NCBI GenBank assembly: GCA_016214895.1 | Contig: JACRMR010000002.1 | Coordinates: forward strand, 188,001 to 252,000 | Origin: a candidate division KSB1 bacterium | Lineage (GTDB): Bacteria > Electryoneota > RPQS01 | Reading direction: 5' to 3' | Length of the DNA stretch: 64,000 nucleotides | Shown here: one piece after another, positions 51,993 through 60,444 of the stretch | Position numbering within the stretch: position 1 is the stretch's first letter | How the letters are laid out: each line of letters opens with the position of its first letter | The notes under the pieces: generated by a model | The model's database searches: none | The model's input: the letters and a program-made list of their open reading frames with translations, nothing else | What the model was told of the DNA's origin: nothing | Made by a program: the position numbers and the translations under genes

Positions 51993-54104
51993 ATGAATAA
52001 TCCCGCGCCCAAAACCGCAGCCGCGGCGCCCGCGGCACCGAACGCGCTGAAACGACTCTTCAGTTACAGTGATATTGGCATGTCCATCGGCCTCGTGGCC
52101 ATCATCTTCGTGATGGTGATTCCGCTGCCGCCGTTCCTGCTGGATATCCTGCTGGCGATGTCAATCGCCATCTCGCTGTCAATTCTGCTCACCGCATTGT
52201 ATGTTGAAGAACCGCTGCACTTCTCGGTCTTTCCGGGATTGCTGCTGGTGGTAACATTGTTCCGACTGGCGTTGAACGTGGCCTCCACGCGCCTGATCCT
52301 CGGCGACGGCTACGCCGGTCACATCATTCAGGCCTTCGGCAGCTTCGTCGTCAAAGGCAACTACATCGTCGGCCTCGTGATCTTCCTTGTGCTCGTCGTG
52401 ATCAATCTCGTGGTCATTACCAAAGGCTCCGGCCGCATCTCCGAAGTCGCCGCCCGGTTTACGTTGGACGCGATGCCCGGCAAGCAGATGGCGATCGACG
52501 CCGACCTGAATCAGGGCATGATCGACGAAAAGGAGGCGCGCCGCCGCCGCGAGAAAATCGGAAAGGAAGCTGACTTCTACGGCGCGATGGATGGCGCTTC
52601 GAAATTCGTGCGCGGCGATGCCGTCGCCGGACTGCTGATCACCGCTATTAACATCCTCGGCGGTTTCGGAATCGGCATGTGGCAGATGCAACTTGGATTC
52701 GTCGAGTCACTGCAGAAGTTCACGATTCTGACCGTGGGTGACGGTCTCGTGGCGCAGATTCCCGCGCTGATTACATCCGTGGCGGCCGGTATCATTGTCA
52801 CTCGCGCGGCTTCCTCCGGAAACCTCGGCCACGAAGTCACGAGACAACTGCTCGGCTATCCCCGGGCAATCTACGTTGCGTCCGGCGTGTTGGCCGTGTT
52901 CGCGATCACCCCCGGTCTGCCACTCACGCCGTTTCTCATTCTCTCCGCCGCGTGCTTTCTGCTGGCGCGCATGGCCGCCCAGCAGCAGCCCGCCAAAAAC
53001 GCGGAATTGGCGGCCGAAGAGGCCGCTGCGCTGGCCAAGAAAAAGCCCGAGAAGGTCGAGGACTACGTGCTCGTTGATCCGTTGGAGATCGAAATCGGCT
53101 ATGGCCTGATCCCGTTGGTCGAGGGCGGACCCGGCGGCGATCTGCTGGACCGTATCACCAATCTCCGGCGGCAATTCGCTGTGCAAACCGGACAAGTCAT
53201 CCCGCCCGTGCGGATCCGCGACAACACGCAATTGTCGCCGAGTAGCTATGTGATTCGCATCCGGGGCACCGAGATGGCTCGCGGCGAAATTCGCCCGACC
53301 ATGCTGCTCGCCTTAAATCCCGGCGAAGGCGCCGCGCGAATCGAGGGCATTCCCACGCGTGATCCGAGCTTCGACCTGCCGGCCATCTGGATCCACCGCA
53401 GCGAAAAAGAGCGGGCACAGTCCGCCGGCTACACCGTGGTCGAACCCGCGGCGGTCATCACCACGCACCTCTCGGAACTCATGAAGCGAGAAGGCTATCG
53501 ACTCATGTCACGAGATGCGGTACAAGAGCTCATGGAAGCCGTGAAGAAGACCCACAAGACCGTGGTGGACGAGCTGGTGCCCGGACAACTCGGCATCGGA
53601 CAGATTCAGAAAGTTCTGCAAAACTTGTTGCGCGAGGGACTGCCCATCCGTGACATGTCCACGATTCTCGAGACCTTGGCCGACTACGCGCCGGTCACGA
53701 AAGATCCGGAGTTTCTGACCGAAGCTGTGCGGGTCGCGCTCTCGACGACCATCGCTCAGCGCTATGAAGATGAACCCGGCAGACTATCGGCCCTCACGAT
53801 CGATCCGCGCATCGAGCACATGATCAGCGATGGACTACGCACTTCCGCAAAAGAGGGAAGTGAATTCGCGCTGCCCGCCAATGTCGTCTCACGGCTGGTG
53901 GACAAAGCCCGCGATCTGGCAGCTCGAATGCAAAACCGCGGCTTCCAGCCCATCGTCATCACGGCTCCCGGGATCCGCACCTTCTTCCGCCGACTGATCG
54001 AACCCGAACTGCCGAACGTCATTGTACTGTCGGTCGGTGAACTCCCCGCGCATACGCAAGTCTTGCCCATGGGCACGATTCAACTTGAAGGACAATCGTC
54101 ATGA
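51993..54104 (+). CDS. flhA: Flagellar export gate protein FlhA
   Basis: 703 aa. Eight membrane segments in the first 330 residues, with the FHIPEP-type stretch LSILLTALYVEEPLHFSVFPGLLLVVTLFRLALNVASTRLIL and the acidic loop FTLDAMPGKQMAIDADLNQGMIDEKEARRRR. The C-terminal cytoplasmic ring domain includes LVDPLEIEIGYGLIPLV and PNVIVLSVGELPA. Stop overlaps flhF (ATGA). Confidence 0.97.
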   Translation: MNNPAPKTAAAAPAAPNALKRLFSYSDIGMSIGLVAIIFVMVIPLPPFLLDILLAMSIAISLSILLTALYVEEPLHFSVFPGLLLVVTLFRLALNVASTRLILGDGYAGHIIQAFGSFVVKGNYIVGLVIFLVLVVINLVVITKGSGRISEVAARFTLDAMPGKQMAIDADLNQGMIDEKEARRRREKIGKEADFYGAMDGASKFVRGDAVAGLLITAINILGGFGIGMWQMQLGFVESLQKFTILTVGDGLVAQIPALITSVAAGIIVTRAASSGNLGHEVTRQLLGYPRAIYVASGVLAVFAITPGLPLTPFLILSAACFLLARMAAQQQPAKNAELAAEEAAALAKKKPEKVEDYVLVDPLEIEIGYGLIPLVEGGPGGDLLDRITNLRRQFAVQTGQVIPPVRIRDNTQLSPSSYVIRIRGTEMARGEIRPTMLLALNPGEGAARIEGIPTRDPSFDLPAIWIHRSEKERAQSAGYTVVEPAAVITTHLSELMKREGYRLMSRDAVQELMEAVKKTHKTVVDELVPGQLGIGQIQKVLQNLLREGLPIRDMSTILETLADYAPVTKDPEFLTEAVRVALSTTIAQRYEDEPGRLSALTIDPRIEHMISDGLRTSAKEGSEFALPANVVSRLVDKARDLAARMQNRGFQPIVITAPGIRTFFRRLIEPELPNVIVLSVGELPAHTQVLPMGTIQLEGQSS

Positions 54105-55288
54105 CTCCGCAAAAGTTCACTGCCACGACCATGCGCGAGGCGTTGCAAAAGGTTCGCGAGGCGATGGGCGAAGACGCCATCATCCTGAAATCCGAGCGCG
54201 TCAAGGCCGGTGGAATGGTCAATTTCCTCAAACAGGACCTCGTAGAAGTCACCGCAGCGCCGTCCGGTTATCAGCCGGAAGAGGCGGAGAATGGTCCCGA
54301 TTTTGCAAATTCGCTTGAACATGCGATGAACAGCTCCGGTTCTGAGCAGAGTCTCACGCGCCCATCCGCTGACCTGCAACGCCTTCAGGATGAGCTCAAG
54401 AACCTGCGAGAGCAACTGGCGGATATCGGTAACTACGTGAAATACAGTCACCTCCCGGTAATGCCCCGGGAGCTTACGAAAGTCTGGGAATCCCTCGGTG
54501 AAGCAGGCGTTGACAATCAATGGGCCACAGACCTCGCCCAAAGCGCCCTGGTGCAGCTTGGGGCCGACGATCTGATCTCTGCCGAGCGTGTGGAACAATT
54601 TGTCCTCGACCAGATCGCTCAGTCCGTTCGTCCGGCACCCCGCTTGACAGGCCGCCGCCGAAACGGCTACAAGGTGATGATGGTCGGTTTGCCCGGTGCC
54701 GGGAAGACCACCCTGATCCAGAAACTGGCTTCCGATCCCGCCGCTTACGGCAAACGCAAGCTCGGGCTGTTCTCCCTGGACACCCATCGGATGGCCGCCA
54801 TTGAACAGATGAAAGCCTTCGCCCGCATCTCCGGCGCACCGCTGGAGACAGTCTATCGCCCCGATCAGGCGGTCGAAGCCCTGCAGCGACTTGTCGGTTG
54901 CGAAGCTATCCTGATCGACACCGCCGGACTCTCGCTTTCTGAACAAGCCCGCCGCACCGAACTCGCCGCGTTCATCTCCGAGATCGATCCCGACGAGATC
55001 CATCATGTGCAGAACTCGATGATCCGCGACGATGACTTGATCTATGCCAATGAATGCTTCCGTGATCTGAGCCTGACGCACCTAAGCTTTACGCGACTCG
55101 ACGAATCGCGCCGTCATGGATTCCTGATCAACATCGCTCGCGCAGCCGGAAAGCCAATTGCCTGGCTGAGCCGGGGACAAGCCTTCGTCGGCCAACTCGA
55201 ACGCTATGCCCCCGAGCATCTGCGACAGTGGATGGCCGCGGAGCCGAAAGCCGGCGCCGCCCGCGAAGTGTTTGAACTCGCCCGGTAG
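54101..55288 (+). CDS. flhF: Flagellar biosynthesis SRP-type GTPase FlhF
   Basis: Controls site and number of flagella. 395 aa. Basic N-terminal MTPQKFTATTMREALQKVREAMGEDAIILKSERV; N domain helices; GTPase domain with P-loop GLPGAGKTTLIQKL (near residue 197), LFSLDTHRMAAIEQMKAFA, LIDTAGLSLSEQ, and TRLDE in place of the usual TKLDE. The partner FlhG, normally next, is absent; a small membrane protein sits there. Confidence 0.93.
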   Translation: MTPQKFTATTMREALQKVREAMGEDAIILKSERVKAGGMVNFLKQDLVEVTAAPSGYQPEEAENGPDFANSLEHAMNSSGSEQSLTRPSADLQRLQDELKNLREQLADIGNYVKYSHLPVMPRELTKVWESLGEAGVDNQWATDLAQSALVQLGADDLISAERVEQFVLDQIAQSVRPAPRLTGRRRNGYKVMMVGLPGAGKTTLIQKLASDPAAYGKRKLGLFSLDTHRMAAIEQMKAFARISGAPLETVYRPDQAVEALQRLVGCEAILIDTAGLSLSEQARRTELAAFISEIDPDEIHHVQNSMIRDDDLIYANECFRDLSLTHLSFTRLDESRRHGFLINIARAAGKPIAWLSRGQAFVGQLERYAPEHLRQWMAAEPKAGAAREVFELAR

Positions 55289-55299
55289 GTCTCCCTGTC

Positions 55300-55584
55300 A
55301 TGGCAAAAGCGAAGCGGAAACCGTCGGCACTCAATGAGCTCCTCACCACGATCAGGCGCTTAATGGTCTGCACCGTCGCCGCCATCGGGTTGTTTCGCGA
55401 AGTTCCGTATGACATCCTGGTGATTCGTCTCGTGGTCCTCGCCGCCTGTCTCTATCTCATTTCCAGCATGACCGAATTAATCTTCCAGTATCTGTCCTAT
55501 CGCGCCCAGGCGACCGCGCCGACGGGCGTGATCCCGGCGGCCACCGGCAACCCGGCGAAACACGAACTCTCGCAAGTCGAATAG
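55300..55584 (+). CDS. Small two-helix membrane protein between flhF and fliA
   Basis: 94 aa, not recognised. Basic N-terminus (MAKAKRKPSALNELLTTIRR), two hydrophobic segments (VCTVAAIGLFREVPYDILVI and LVVLAACLYLISSMTELIFQYL), a Pro/Ala tail. It occupies the place where flhG is usually found. Twelve bases after flhF and three before fliA, so co-transcribed. Confidence 0.65.
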   Translation: MAKAKRKPSALNELLTTIRRLMVCTVAAIGLFREVPYDILVIRLVVLAACLYLISSMTELIFQYLSYRAQATAPTGVIPAATGNPAKHELSQVE

Positions 55585-55587
55585 CGC

Positions 55588-56355
55588 ATGAAGGCCATTC
55601 ACCCGATCAGCGCCGGATGGGAAGCATACACGCAGTCGCGGAGCCCCGAGGCACGCGAACAGCTGTTGCTCCAATACATGCCGCTGGTCCGGCGAATCGC
55701 CGCCAGAATGCTGGGCTCTTTGCCGCGCAGCGTACGCATCGACGACCTGATTTCCGCCGGAGTCGTCGGACTGCTCTCCTCCCTCGATCACTTCGATCCC
55801 GGTCTCGGCGTCAAATTCGAGACCTTCGCCATGAACCGCATCCGAGGTGCCATGGTGGACAGCCTGCGTGAACTCGACTGGGTACCGCGTTCCGTCCGCC
55901 AGAAAGCGCGACAGTTGGAACGCGCGATGGACGAACTTGCCCAACGACTGGGCCGGATTCCGGAAGATCGCGAAATCGCGACTACCATGGACGTCTCGCT
56001 CGACGACTACCACAAACTGATCGACGAAATCAACGTCGCGGTGCTGCTCTCGCTGGACGATGCCTTCCCGGGCGGTCGCTCCGACCAACCGACCCTGGGT
56101 GAAATGTCCGTCGATCCGAATGCTGCGTCCAACGAAGACCGGATCGAAGAATCGGAATTGCGTGGTCTGCTCGTAAACTGTCTCAAGAATCTTCCGGAAC
56201 AGGAGAAGCTCGTCGTCGCCCTGTACTACTACGAAGAGCTGACATTCAAGGAAATCGGTGACGTGCTCAGCCTGACCGAATCACGGGTCTCACAAATCCA
56301 CAGTAAGGCGATTCTCAAATTGCGCACCGCGGTGCGCTTGAACATGGATCGCTGA
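55588..56355 (+). CDS. fliA: RNA polymerase sigma factor FliA (sigma-28)
   Basis: 255 aa. Region 2: QYMPLVRRIAARMLGSLPRSVRIDDLISAGVVGLLSSLDHFDP, FETFAMNRIRGAMVDSLRELDWVPRSVRQ, the FliA-type block. Region 3: LAQRLGRIPEDREIATTMDVSLDDY. Region 4: LPEQEKLVVALYYYEELTFKEIGDVLSLTESRVSQIHSKAILKLR. It transcribes late flagellar genes. A sigma-28-like promoter is visible before the activator gene at 29524. No FlgM is recognisable. Confidence 0.95.
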   Translation: MKAIHPISAGWEAYTQSRSPEAREQLLLQYMPLVRRIAARMLGSLPRSVRIDDLISAGVVGLLSSLDHFDPGLGVKFETFAMNRIRGAMVDSLRELDWVPRSVRQKARQLERAMDELAQRLGRIPEDREIATTMDVSLDDYHKLIDEINVAVLLSLDDAFPGGRSDQPTLGEMSVDPNAASNEDRIEESELRGLLVNCLKNLPEQEKLVVALYYYEELTFKEIGDVLSLTESRVSQIHSKAILKLRTAVRLNMDR

Positions 56356-56386
56356 CCACCGCAAGGTGCTCCGGGGAGATCCCTTC

Positions 56387-56680
56387 ATGATCCGTCCCGT
56401 CGAACAACACGAACGACTGCATCCCAAAGAATACCTCGACCGCGTGCGCAAGGCCGAAGGGACTCCCGAAGTCGAACCGCGGGACTTCTCCTACGTCGTG
56501 CGGGAGGCCGATCAACGCAAACACGACCAGTCCTCCGGCTCCGAATTCGGAGCGGACAGCTATGAAGCCTCCGATCAGCAATCCGGCGAATCTCCTGCCG
56601 ATGAACAACAACAACCTCACCCCGATGAGCGCGATCCCCGGCGACCAGCGGACGACGGATCCCTCGATGTCACCGTCTAA
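56387..56680 (+). CDS. Small acidic protein after fliA, function unknown
   Basis: 97 aa, not recognised. The first 50 residues (HPKEYLDRVRKAEGTPEVEPRDFSYVV) look partly helical; the rest is a disordered Asp/Glu/Ser/Gln tail. ATG 56387 is eight bases after GGGGAG. Being a small, mostly disordered protein right behind fliA, it could be an anti-sigma-like partner, but no FlgM motif is visible; that is speculation. Confidence 0.55.
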   Translation: MIRPVEQHERLHPKEYLDRVRKAEGTPEVEPRDFSYVVREADQRKHDQSSGSEFGADSYEASDQQSGESPADEQQQPHPDERDPRRPADDGSLDVTV

Positions 56681-56690
56681 GCCGGGCGCG

Positions 56691-57809
56691 ATGGTACGGA
56701 CGATGACGCTGCTCTTCGCCGCCGCGGCCATCTTACTGAGCGTCGATGCATTCGCGGCCACCCTGGCCAGCGTGCGCGTCGGTCCCCACAAGAACTTCGA
56801 TCGCATGGTCTTCGAGTTCGATCGCGAATGCGCAAGCTTCGTCACTGCGAAGGGCAATCAAAAGGTCGAAATTCTGTTCAAAAATGCGGACACCGGCAAG
56901 TCCTTCACCTTGCCCCCGTTGCCCCCCGGACTCGTGGCGATTAAGTCCATCGATGCGTTCCGCGTCGGCGACTCTGACGTGGCGTTCGAGATTACGCTGG
57001 CCCGGGACGCCTCCGCCTCCGAACTTCCCCTGAACGGAAAACCGTGGCGAATGGCGATCGATCTGGCGCCCAAGATTTCACAGTCGGAAAGCAAGAAGCC
57101 GGAGTACATCCCCGGAGATCAGCCGATCCCGACAAAATTCGCGGAGGCGAGTGCTCCCGACGGTCCGCCGGAACCCGCGGCGAAAAGCGATCCGCTTCGC
57201 GTGGACAATTCCGTCGATCCGGCAAAGGCGCGTGCCGTGCTGGCCTACTTTTACCTGGCCGGCGGCGACACGCCGAAAGCCCGGGAGTTTGCCGATGCCT
57301 ATCAGCAATTGACGGGTGAAGCGCTCGATATTCCCGCCCACGCGAATACCGCATCCAACGGCTCCTTCTTCGGCAACGTGCAACTCTCGGCAGGGTGGAT
57401 CATCGCGATTGCCCTTGTCGCGGGCATGTTCGGTGGCGCCATCGGAGCATGGGCCACTGCAAGACTGGCGAAACTGAGCCGGAAGCGAACGGCTGCAGCC
57501 GCGGGGCCACGCGAGTTGAGCGATGAACTTGAGTCCGATCTCGCTGAACTTGAACAGACCGTGAAGGCCGAGGCGAAACCGCGTACGCCCGATCCGCAGG
57601 CCGAACGAACGAAACAGCGCGCCGGGACGGCCGCCGAGGCCGTCACCGCCGCTCCGCCGGAAGAGGAAGAAGTGAAAGAGAGTCTGATGGATCGCCGCGT
57701 GCGCCGCGTCCTGGAACTCTCCAAAGCAGGGCGCCCCGTCGGCGAGATCGCCGCCGAACTCGAGATGGGGCAGGACGAAGTCAAGTTGATTCTCGATCTC
57801 AATTCTTAG
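56691..57809 (+). CDS. Membrane protein with AMIN-like domain, one TM and C-terminal HTH
   Basis: 372 aa. Signal or anchor MTLLFAAAAILLSVDAFA; an AMIN-like beta domain at about 20-120 (HKNFDRMVFEFDRECASFV, VEILFKNADTGKSF); a linker with a short helical repeat around YFYLAGGDTPKAREFADAYQQL; a membrane segment at about 235-258; a charged cytoplasmic linker; and a C-terminal small HTH, RRVLELSKAGRPVGEIAAELEMGQDEVKLILDL, as found in DUF6115-like flagellar-locus proteins. AMIN domains bind peptidoglycan, so this may link wall and cytoplasm near the motor. In-frame starts exist at 56562 (with CGGAG before it) and 56667; both overlap the previous gene, so I favour 56691. Confidence 0.65.
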   Translation: MVRTMTLLFAAAAILLSVDAFAATLASVRVGPHKNFDRMVFEFDRECASFVTAKGNQKVEILFKNADTGKSFTLPPLPPGLVAIKSIDAFRVGDSDVAFEITLARDASASELPLNGKPWRMAIDLAPKISQSESKKPEYIPGDQPIPTKFAEASAPDGPPEPAAKSDPLRVDNSVDPAKARAVLAYFYLAGGDTPKAREFADAYQQLTGEALDIPAHANTASNGSFFGNVQLSAGWIIAIALVAGMFGGAIGAWATARLAKLSRKRTAAAAGPRELSDELESDLAELEQTVKAEAKPRTPDPQAERTKQRAGTAAEAVTAAPPEEEEVKESLMDRRVRRVLELSKAGRPVGEIAAELEMGQDEVKLILDLNS

Positions 57810-57824
57810 TCGAAAGGTACACGT

Positions 57825-58079
57825 TTGCCAATCTTGCGAATCCCCTTGCGCGTCGGAGAGGTTATTTCCGCCACCGTCAAACGCAAAATCACCGAGCAAC
57901 GAGTGCTGATCTCCCTCAAAGGTCATACTCTGGTGGCCGAACCCGAGCAGGACGTGATGCCCGGTGATGAAATCAAAGTCCAGGTACTCTCCGTCTTCCC
58001 GCGGATTCGCCTGCGATTGCTTCCGGCACCTCCCCTCGGCGGCAGGTCCAGCCAAACCCCGCTCGACCTCCACACCTGA
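57825..58079 (+). CDS. Small OB-like protein resembling a FliK-type N-terminal module
   Basis: 84 aa. TTG start seven bases after AAAGG. VGEVISATVKRKITEQRVLISLKGHTLVAEPEQDVMPGDEIKVQVLSV reads like the beta-barrel module 'G..l.a.V......v.l.i.G..l.a......pGd.l.v.V' repeated in some hook-length-control-like proteins. Sixteen bases after the AMIN/HTH gene. A stand-alone copy near a separate full FliK suggests an accessory role; not certain. Confidence 0.55.
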   Translation: MPILRIPLRVGEVISATVKRKITEQRVLISLKGHTLVAEPEQDVMPGDEIKVQVLSVFPRIRLRLLPAPPLGGRSSQTPLDLHT

Positions 58080-58207
58080 GCCCATCCCGGCATACTTTGC
58101 CGCACGCGCTATTGCGCTTTCCCCCCGCATGACTTCTCCCGCTCCAAACTCCCTTGCGGCTGTGCTTTAAGTTGATCTGTCGCTCCCGGTAACGTTGCTA
58201 TAGACAG

Positions 58208-58223
58208 TGGCACTATCCTTGCA
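58208..58223 (+). promoter_or_regulatory. Sigma-54 promoter for the flgF-flgK operon
   Basis: TGGCACT-ATCC-TTGCA, one mismatch (T for G at position 7) from TGGCACG-N4-TTGCA. Predicted start near 58234, 20 bases before the flgF ATG. Upstream blocks GCTGTGCTT (58159-58167) and TTAAGTTGA (58167-58175) recur before the 42180 promoter. Confidence 0.78.
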
Positions 58224-58253
58224 CCCATTCCGCAAGGATTACTGGAACCAGAC

Positions 58254-58973
58254 ATGATCAAAGGCATACATACTTCCGCCGCCGCCATGCGCATCGGCAT
58301 GGCACGGCAAGACCTCAACGCCAACAATCTCGCCAACGCCGACACTGCCGGCTTCAAGCGCGACCGCCTCTTCGTGCATGAGCTCGTCGCTGCACGGATG
58401 AGCAGTAACGATCATGATCTGTCGGCCGTCGAAGCCGCCTCCAGGACGGACCTCTCCGCCGGAGCACTGAACCCGACCAGTGATCCGCTACATTGCGCGC
58501 TACAGGGGAAGGACATGTTCGTCGTCAGTAACGGTCAGCAGGAACTCTACACGCGCAGCGGTCGCTTCCAGCGCAACTCCGACGGAATCTTGCTGGATGC
58601 AGATGGTCGAAAGGTGCAAGGCGAAGGCGGTGACATCTCGCTACCTAACGGCACCGTCACGATTTCACCGACCGGCGAAATCAGCGTCAACGCCGTCCTG
58701 ATCGATCGGCTGCGGGTCGTACAAGTCGAAGACTCGGCTACTCTGCGCAAGGCCGGCGCCTCCAGTTTCGTGACGGCCCCCGGCGGCGCACCCCCTGCAC
58801 CGAGCGCCAATCCTACGGTAATGCAAGGCTTCCTCGAATCTTCCAACGTCGATAGCGTCCGTGAAATGGTCGAAATGATTTCGACCGCCCGCAACTACGA
58901 AATGAACGCGAAACTGCTGACCGCTCAGGACGACAGCCTGCGCCACAGCGTCGGCGAACTGGGCAGAGTCTAA
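58254..58973 (+). CDS. flgF: Flagellar proximal/distal rod protein FlgF
   Basis: 239 aa. N-terminal GIHTSAAAMRIGMARQDLNANNLANADTAGFKRDR; middle MFVVSNGQQELYTRSGRFQRNSDGILLDADGRKVQGEGG; C-terminal MQGFLESSNVDSVREMVEMISTARNYEMNAKLLTAQDDSL. Shorter and less FlgG-like than the next gene; called FlgF by position and sequence. Confidence 0.9.
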   Translation: MIKGIHTSAAAMRIGMARQDLNANNLANADTAGFKRDRLFVHELVAARMSSNDHDLSAVEAASRTDLSAGALNPTSDPLHCALQGKDMFVVSNGQQELYTRSGRFQRNSDGILLDADGRKVQGEGGDISLPNGTVTISPTGEISVNAVLIDRLRVVQVEDSATLRKAGASSFVTAPGGAPPAPSANPTVMQGFLESSNVDSVREMVEMISTARNYEMNAKLLTAQDDSLRHSVGELGRV

Positions 58974-58987
58974 CCCGAATTCATGTC

Positions 58988-59773
58988 ATGATCAAATCGC
59001 TCTACTCCGCTTCTTCGGGCATGCACGCGCAGCAAACGAATCTTGACAACGTGGCGAGCAATCTCGCCAACGCCAACACCACGGGCTACAAACGCAGCCG
59101 CGTGGAATTCCAGGATCTGATCTACGAAACGCTGCGTGGCGTCGCGCCGACGGCACAGGGGACGACTACCCCTTCCGAATTGCAGATCGGAAGCGGTACC
59201 AAAGTCATCGCGACCACCAAGAGCTTTGAGTCCGGTTCGCCGCAGGAAACCGGCAATCCGCTGGATATGATGATTCGCGGCGATGGCTTCTTCCAACTGC
59301 TGATGCCCAACGGCACGGTCGGATACACCCGCGACGGGTCGTGGAAACTCTCCAACGACGGCCGCATCGTCAATGCCGACGGTTTGCCCATGGAACCGCC
59401 GATCACCGTCCCGCAGGATGCCACCTCCATTTTGATCAATCAGGACGGCCGCGTGCTCGTGAACACCGCGACTTCCACCGAGCCGTCGGAAATCGGCACG
59501 ATTGAACTCGCTCGCTTCGTGAATCCGACCGGCCTGGAAAGTCTCGGCGGCAATCTCTACAAACAAACCATTGCCGCGGGTGATCCGCTCGTCGCGCAGG
59601 CCGGCCTCGACGGCACGGGCAACATCGATCAGGGCTATCTCGAAAGTTCCAATGTCGAAATTGTGAACGAGATGGTTTCAATGATCACCGCCCAGCGCGC
59701 GTATGAATTGAATTCCAAGTCGGTCAAGACCGCCGATGAAATGATCGGGATCGCTACCAACCTCAAACGATGA
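58988..59773 (+). CDS. flgG: Flagellar distal rod protein FlgG
   Basis: 261 aa, typical length. N-terminal SLYSASSGMHAQQTNLDNVASNLANANTTGYKRSRVEFQDLIY; GNPLDMMIRGDGFFQLL; C-terminal QGYLESSNVEIVNEMVSMITAQRAYELNSKSVKTADEMIGIATNLKR. Overlaps flgA (ATGA). Confidence 0.97.
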   Translation: MIKSLYSASSGMHAQQTNLDNVASNLANANTTGYKRSRVEFQDLIYETLRGVAPTAQGTTTPSELQIGSGTKVIATTKSFESGSPQETGNPLDMMIRGDGFFQLLMPNGTVGYTRDGSWKLSNDGRIVNADGLPMEPPITVPQDATSILINQDGRVLVNTATSTEPSEIGTIELARFVNPTGLESLGGNLYKQTIAAGDPLVAQAGLDGTGNIDQGYLESSNVEIVNEMVSMITAQRAYELNSKSVKTADEMIGIATNLKR

Positions 59774-60444
59774 TCGCTCGTTTCGTCATAGTGCTCGCCG
59801 GGTTCGGCACCGCCGCGTTCGCCGACGCCGGGTCCAGCGTCATCGAGGCGTTGATCGCCCGCGAGTGGCAGCCGCTCACCGCGACCGTCGAGTGGGCCAG
59901 CACCGGAGCACTGCCACTGTCCGTGGCCGCTCAAGATGACTGGACTCTCGCCGTGGCGCTGCCGCACCGTCCCTGCGGAAGTCTGATCGTGCAGCTGGAG
60001 CGCAAGGAGTTTAACCATGAGACACGTCGCGTTTCGGTAAGCGGAAACTGCCGCGTCCGCGTAGATGCCTTCACAGTTGCCCGCCAGATTGCGGCCGGCC
60101 AACCGCTGACTCCGGAGGACCTCATTCCTGTGACCATGGACTGGAAGCCCGCCTACGGCGAGCCGATCCAGCCCGGCCAACTTACCCCCGGCATCATGGC
60201 CGCGCGGGCGCTGATTCCCGGTCGCCCGGTGTGCCATTCCGATCTGAAACGTGCGGACCTCATTCAACCGGGGCAACGCGTTTCCATGCATTACGAAAGC
60301 GGAACTGTACGCGTAACGATTCCCGGTCGAGCCCTCGCCGGTGGCGCGCCCGGAGACTTGATTCAGGCCGCGACGTACGATTCACCCAGCAAGACCTATC
60401 AGGGTCGCATCCAGCCCGATGGACATGTACAAATCTCCTTCTGA
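59770..60444 (+). CDS. flgA: P-ring assembly chaperone FlgA
   Basis: 224 aa. Signal peptide of about 18 residues (FVIVLAGFGTAAFADA). C-terminal SAF-type domain: VARQIAAGQPLTPEDLIPVTMDWK, ARALIPGRPVCHSDLKRADLIQPGQRVSMHYESGTVRVTIPGRALAGG. Assists FlgI polymerisation in the periplasm. The flgH start lies inside its 3' end. Confidence 0.92.
   Translation: MIARFVIVLAGFGTAAFADAGSSVIEALIAREWQPLTATVEWASTGALPLSVAAQDDWTLAVALPHRPCGSLIVQLERKEFNHETRRVSVSGNCRVRVDAFTVARQIAAGQPLTPEDLIPVTMDWKPAYGEPIQPGQLTPGIMAARALIPGRPVCHSDLKRADLIQPGQRVSMHYESGTVRVTIPGRALAGGAPGDLIQAATYDSPSKTYQGRIQPDGHVQISF

Noticed and set aside
56562-56690. Start of the AMIN/HTH protein at ATG 56562
   Set aside because: It has a CGGAG before it, but it would overlap the preceding gene by 119 bases and put 43 low-complexity residues before a clear signal peptide. 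Left as an alternative.
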